Below the pieces are notes generated by a model. That model saw only the letters and a program-made list of their open reading frames with translations. It ran no database searches and had not been told where the DNA came from. From Prevotella sp. (lineage in GTDB: Bacteria; Bacteroidota; Bacteroidia; Bacteroidales; Bacteroidaceae): DNA of 8,696 nt. A program made the translations under genes and the position numbers. Shown here piece by piece: positions 6,155 through 8,696 of this stretch. How positions within the stretch are numbered: position 1 is the stretch's first letter; each line of letters starts with the position of its first letter. Where the stretch lies: contig JAIJUV010000102.1 of assembly GCA_022732315.1 (NCBI GenBank), positions 1-8,696 on the forward strand, written 5' to 3'.

Positions 6155-7720
6155 TCATTCCTCTTCAATTATCCAATCCTCTATATTTCCCTGGGTAGAA
6201 TCAAAGTTGATACCTACTTTTACTATAGGTTTCCCGCAAAGCGCAAAGCGCTGGGCATAGTCCTTGAGGTTGATTTGCCGCAAAGCCGTCTGGGCATCCC
6301 TGTTCAGCTTCAGCTCTATGATATAGAGGCGGCTGGTGGTCAGCATCACGATATCTACCCGTCCATTTGGAGTGTGCACTTCTACATCTACCACATAGCC
6401 AGTCAAGAGCGAGAAGATGATAAACAGCATCTGTTGGTAATGACCTTCGTGGTTGGTGACGTTGCAATATGGCACAGTTCCCAGAAAGGTCTGGAGCAAC
6501 TGTAATGCTCCGTCCATATCATCCTGACGGATAAGCACAGACATCTGAGCGATGGTGACATCTCCATTCTGGGCAAACATTCCTTCCAGATAGTTAGGAA
6601 GAAGACTCTCGAACAATCCAACTTTGATTTCCTTGTTCGGCAAATCAAGAGTATAGAGCTTGCTGGTCTTGTCATAATCTTTGATGGTAAGATAGCCACT
6701 TTGGTATAGCAAAGGGGTTATGGCCGTCATGTTCTCTGTCGGGGCATCAAAGGCTGATGATTTGGCATACATCTTTCCAAGAGTTGCCGGCAAGACATGA
6801 AACTTCCGCATCATGTTAATCAGGTAGGTTGGAGTGCCAGAAGCGAACCAGTATGAACCGAAATTCTGATTGGAAAAGCAGTTGAGCAGACTGAACGGAT
6901 TGAATATATCTGACGATTGGGCAGAGAAATGATAACCATCGTAGTTCATTTTCAGTTCTTCGATGGCAGCTTCTCTTGTAGAGCCTAGCAATTTTGCCAA
7001 TTCATCAATGTCGTCCGACATCTGGGTGAGCAGCTCCTCCTTGGTGATTCCACATATTCCCGCATATTCCCTGTTCATCGAAATATTGGTGATATTATTC
7101 AGTTCGCTGAAGATGCTGAGTTGCGAAAACTTGGTGATACCGGTGAGGAAGACAAAGCGGAGATATGGGTCGCAATCCTTCAATGGACTATAGAAATTAC
7201 GCATGATATTGCGAAGATCCTTGAGATTGTCATCCTCGTGTGCTACATCAAGAAGAGGAGCATCGTATTCATCGATGAGCACGACCACCTTCTTTCCCAT
7301 TCGTCTGTACACATTCATAATCAGGTTTGCCAATCTCACATTCGGATCAACAGCATCATTTTCTATACCAAACTTCTTTTCATTCAAGCCGATGATATAG
7401 AGCAGGTATCTTTCCAGTTGCTCCTTCTCCATGTGTTTGCCCATAGCCATACTGAAATGGAGCACAGGATATTCTGTCCAATCCTGCTCCAGCTTTTCAA
7501 TGGCAAGTCCCTTAAAGAGTTCTTTCTTTCCTTCGAAATAACTCTGTAAAGTAGATACAAGCAAAGACTTTCCGAAACGGCGTGGTCGTCCTAGAAATAT
7601 ATAGTTGCTGTCAGAATGTGTCATGCGGTAAACATATTCTGTCTTGTCGATATAGAGCCGGTCTTCCGTGCGAATCTTATCGAAGGTTTGTATTCCTATA
7701 GGATATCTTTTTCTTGCCAT
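6155..7720 (-). CDS. AAA-ATPase with C-terminal PD-(D/E)XK nuclease-like domain
   Basis: This 521-residue protein has the layout of the AAA-ATPase-like (PF09820) plus DUF1703 (PF08011) family common in Bacteroidota. After the typical opening YPIGIQTFDKIRTED come an atypical Walker A, GRPRRFGKS (44-52), and Walker B, VVVLIDEYD (145-153). The C-terminal domain keeps a PD-(D/E)XK core: GRVDIV with Asp456, then IIELK with Glu469 and Lys471, and a later Gln in RQI (482). Both domains therefore look intact, although no reaction is established for the family. The frame extends to an ATG at 7768, but I prefer 7720 for two reasons: the family opening starts there, and the promoter element at 7771-7778 would put the transcription start about where the longer form begins. 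It is convergent with the helicase and seems monocistronic. The biological role is unknown; defence or selfish-element roles are speculation. Confidence 0.9.
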   Translation of the reverse strand: MARKRYPIGIQTFDKIRTEDRLYIDKTEYVYRMTHSDSNYIFLGRPRRFGKSLLVSTLQSYFEGKKELFKGLAIEKLEQDWTEYPVLHFSMAMGKHMEKEQLERYLLYIIGLNEKKFGIENDAVDPNVRLANLIMNVYRRMGKKVVVLIDEYDAPLLDVAHEDDNLKDLRNIMRNFYSPLKDCDPYLRFVFLTGITKFSQLSIFSELNNITNISMNREYAGICGITKEELLTQMSDDIDELAKLLGSTREAAIEELKMNYDGYHFSAQSSDIFNPFSLLNCFSNQNFGSYWFASGTPTYLINMMRKFHVLPATLGKMYAKSSAFDAPTENMTAITPLLYQSGYLTIKDYDKTSKLYTLDLPNKEIKVGLFESLLPNYLEGMFAQNGDVTIAQMSVLIRQDDMDGALQLLQTFLGTVPYCNVTNHEGHYQQMLFIIFSLLTGYVVDVEVHTPNGRVDIVMLTTSRLYIIELKLNRDAQTALRQINLKDYAQRFALCGKPIVKVGINFDSTQGNIEDWIIEEE

Positions 7721-7770
7721 AATTTTACGCTTGATGATATTACAACTGCTTATCTTGCATAAAGCCACTG

Positions 7771-7778
7771 CAAAGATA
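7771..7778 (-). promoter_or_regulatory. Bacteroidota -7 promoter element for the AAA-ATPase gene
   Basis: Read on the minus strand this is TATCTTTG, a full match to the Bacteroidota primary-sigma -7 consensus TAnnTTTG. No clear TTTG lies at the usual -33 distance; an AT-rich stretch is there instead, which is common. Transcription would start near 7765, leaving a leader of roughly 45 bases before the ATG at 7720. Confidence 0.65.
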
Positions 7779-7950
7779 CGAAGTTTTTTTTGAAACTCTA
7801 TTAAAAAAGAAGAAATATTGGGTTATCATTTTCAATAATAACTCTCGGAAAGATATTTATCTCATTTTTCCCAAAACAAAAGAAGAACTTGAAGAAGAGA
7901 TTTCATATTTTGCCTACATACTTCAAAAAGATGCATATCTATCTTCAAAC

Positions 7951-7977
7951 GTTGATGTCCTGAAACAGGACATCAAC
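7951..7977 (-). terminator. Perfect 12-bp hairpin after the nitroreductase gene
   Basis: GTTGATGTCCTG (7951-7962) and CAGGACATCAAC (7966-7977) pair perfectly around a 3-base AAA loop. On the minus strand it starts 11 bases after the nitroreductase stop codon, which fits a transcript end. No T-run follows on that strand; on the plus strand a weak T-rich stretch (7979-7990) follows. Confidence 0.65.
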
Positions 7978-7988
7978 CTTCATTTGTT

Positions 7989-8630
7989 TTAATCCATGAA
8001 CTTGATCATATCCTGGCGTCTTGGCTTTGCCTCTGGCGATTCATCAGGATAACCTAAGGCGATGCAGTAGAGCAGCTTGTAATTCTTGGAGAATGCCATG
8101 CGGTCGAGGTAAGGCTTGGCTGACGGCGAATCCAGTATCCAACGGGCAGAACTGCCCAGGCAGCAGGAGCCGATGCCCCTTGCCCATGCTGCAAGAATGA
8201 TGTTCTCGCCAAGCAAACCGCAATCAATCTGTGCCATATCATAAGTAGTATCGTAGGCGATGCAAACCACGCATGGAGCATTCACGAAGATGTTCTTGAA
8301 GCCCTTGCGCTCTGCTATCTTCGGATTATCCTTTACCACGGCCTGGGTTATTGAATCGATGAGTGCAGGAGAATCTATCACTCTGATTTCGTACGATTGC
8401 AGGTTCTGCCCGTTTGGCGCATGGATGCCGCATTTCAGAATCTCGTTCAGGGTATCGCGGCTGATAGCGGAATCCTTGTAAGCACGGATGCTTCTGCGAC
8501 TCATCATCAAATCGGTTACCACACTTGCAGAGTCAACAGTTGCTGTTGTCTCCGGCTGTCTGTTCTCATTGCAGGCAGTCAACATCAGTGCAGCTGCCAA
8601 TCCTAAAAATATCTTCTTCATATTATTCAT
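7989..8630 (-). CDS. Nitroreductase-family lipoprotein
   Basis: The 213-residue protein opens with a lipoprotein signal peptide, MKKIFLGLAAALMLTAC, with Cys20 lipidated, so it should be exported and membrane-anchored. The residues after the Cys (NENRQPE) carry no strong surface-export signal, so a periplasm-facing location is likely. The rest is a nitroreductase fold that normally binds FMN and reduces nitro or quinone-like substrates with NAD(P)H: SRRSIRAYKD (44-53), HAPNGQNLQ (70-78), ARGIGSCCLG (150-159) and the C-terminal ALGYPDESPEAKPRR (191-205). Its length suits the family plus a signal peptide. The frame reaches an ATG at 8654, but that adds charged residues before the signal peptide. 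ATG at 8630 or 8621 is more natural, and I chose 8630. The physiological substrate is unknown. No partner gene is visible. Confidence 0.88.
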   Translation of the reverse strand: MNNMKKIFLGLAAALMLTACNENRQPETTATVDSASVVTDLMMSRRSIRAYKDSAISRDTLNEILKCGIHAPNGQNLQSYEIRVIDSPALIDSITQAVVKDNPKIAERKGFKNIFVNAPCVVCIAYDTTYDMAQIDCGLLGENIILAAWARGIGSCCLGSSARWILDSPSAKPYLDRMAFSKNYKLLYCIALGYPDESPEAKPRRQDMIKFMD

Positions 8631-8696
8631 TGTATGATTAAACCTATATTTCAATTAGTATATACCCATGTAGCGCTATTAGTATTTATCCACGTA
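8631..8696 (-). promoter_or_regulatory. Upstream region of the nitroreductase gene (to window edge)
   Basis: On the minus strand TAGGTTTA (8639-8646) matches the -7 consensus TAnnTTTG except for the last base, but it lies so close to the ATG at 8630 that transcripts would be nearly leaderless, unless translation starts at 8621. No TTTG is visible at the -33 distance. The real promoter may lie in this AT-rich stretch or beyond the window. Nothing else is recognisable here. Confidence 0.25.

Noticed and set aside
7121..7549. 142-codon plus-strand open frame
   Set aside because: It lies wholly antisense to the AAA-ATPase gene, whose motifs are intact there; no features of its own.
3239..7720. 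Helicase and AAA-ATPase/nuclease as one defence operon
   Set aside because: They are on opposite strands and converge with a hairpin between them, so they cannot share a transcript.
7721..7768. Longer N-terminus for the AAA-ATPase starting at 7768
   Set aside because: The extra 16 residues are not family-like, and the start would coincide with the expected transcription start of the TATCTTTG promoter.
1..8696. tRNA, rRNA, insertion-sequence ends or transposase
   Set aside because: I saw no cloverleaf-like segment, rRNA-like stretch, transposase motif or paired terminal inverted repeats bounding a segment.

Overview
The window looks like chromosome from a gut Bacteroidota, most likely a Prevotella/Segatella copri-like species. 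Four things point there. The lipoprotein signals are of Bacteroidota type, including an Asp-rich surface-export signal after the lipid cysteine. DUF6261-like and AAA-ATPase/PD-(D/E)XK proteins are families expanded in this phylum. One gene has a TATCTTTG promoter element matching the Bacteroidota -7 consensus TAnnTTTG. Genes lack Shine-Dalgarno sites at the usual spacing. The species is an inference from these features only.

Left part (1-1803): the last 17 codons of an outer-membrane beta-barrel protein, ending in the terminal aromatic residue typical of TonB-dependent receptors, are followed by a 507-residue beta-helix-like surface lipoprotein and a strong intrinsic terminator. These two probably form a nutrient-uptake pair at the cell surface. 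Next comes a non-coding stretch (1804-2267). It carries five degenerate copies of a 41-42 bp repeat, each starting with a 14-bp palindrome-like block, and then an AT-rich leader.

Middle part (2268-3172): a DUF6261-like protein with a Gly/Ser-rich tail. Its conserved N-terminus has no ATG, so translation starts either at a rare ATT codon or only at an internal ATG. A perfect 14-bp hairpin follows the gene.

Centre (3239-5911): one very AT-rich 890-residue superfamily-1 (UvrD-like) helicase with all main motifs and a roughly 250-residue N-terminal region I do not recognise. Its composition differs sharply from its neighbours, which suggests horizontal transfer. It is the best candidate here for an undescribed, possibly defence-related, single-gene system.

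Right part (5912-8696): a converging intergenic region with a hairpin, a minus-strand AAA-ATPase fused to a PD-(D/E)XK nuclease-like domain with intact motifs, a short intergenic region with a perfect 12-bp hairpin and a possible coding remnant, and a minus-strand nitroreductase-family lipoprotein. Apart from the receptor-lipoprotein pair, the genes look like independent transcription units.
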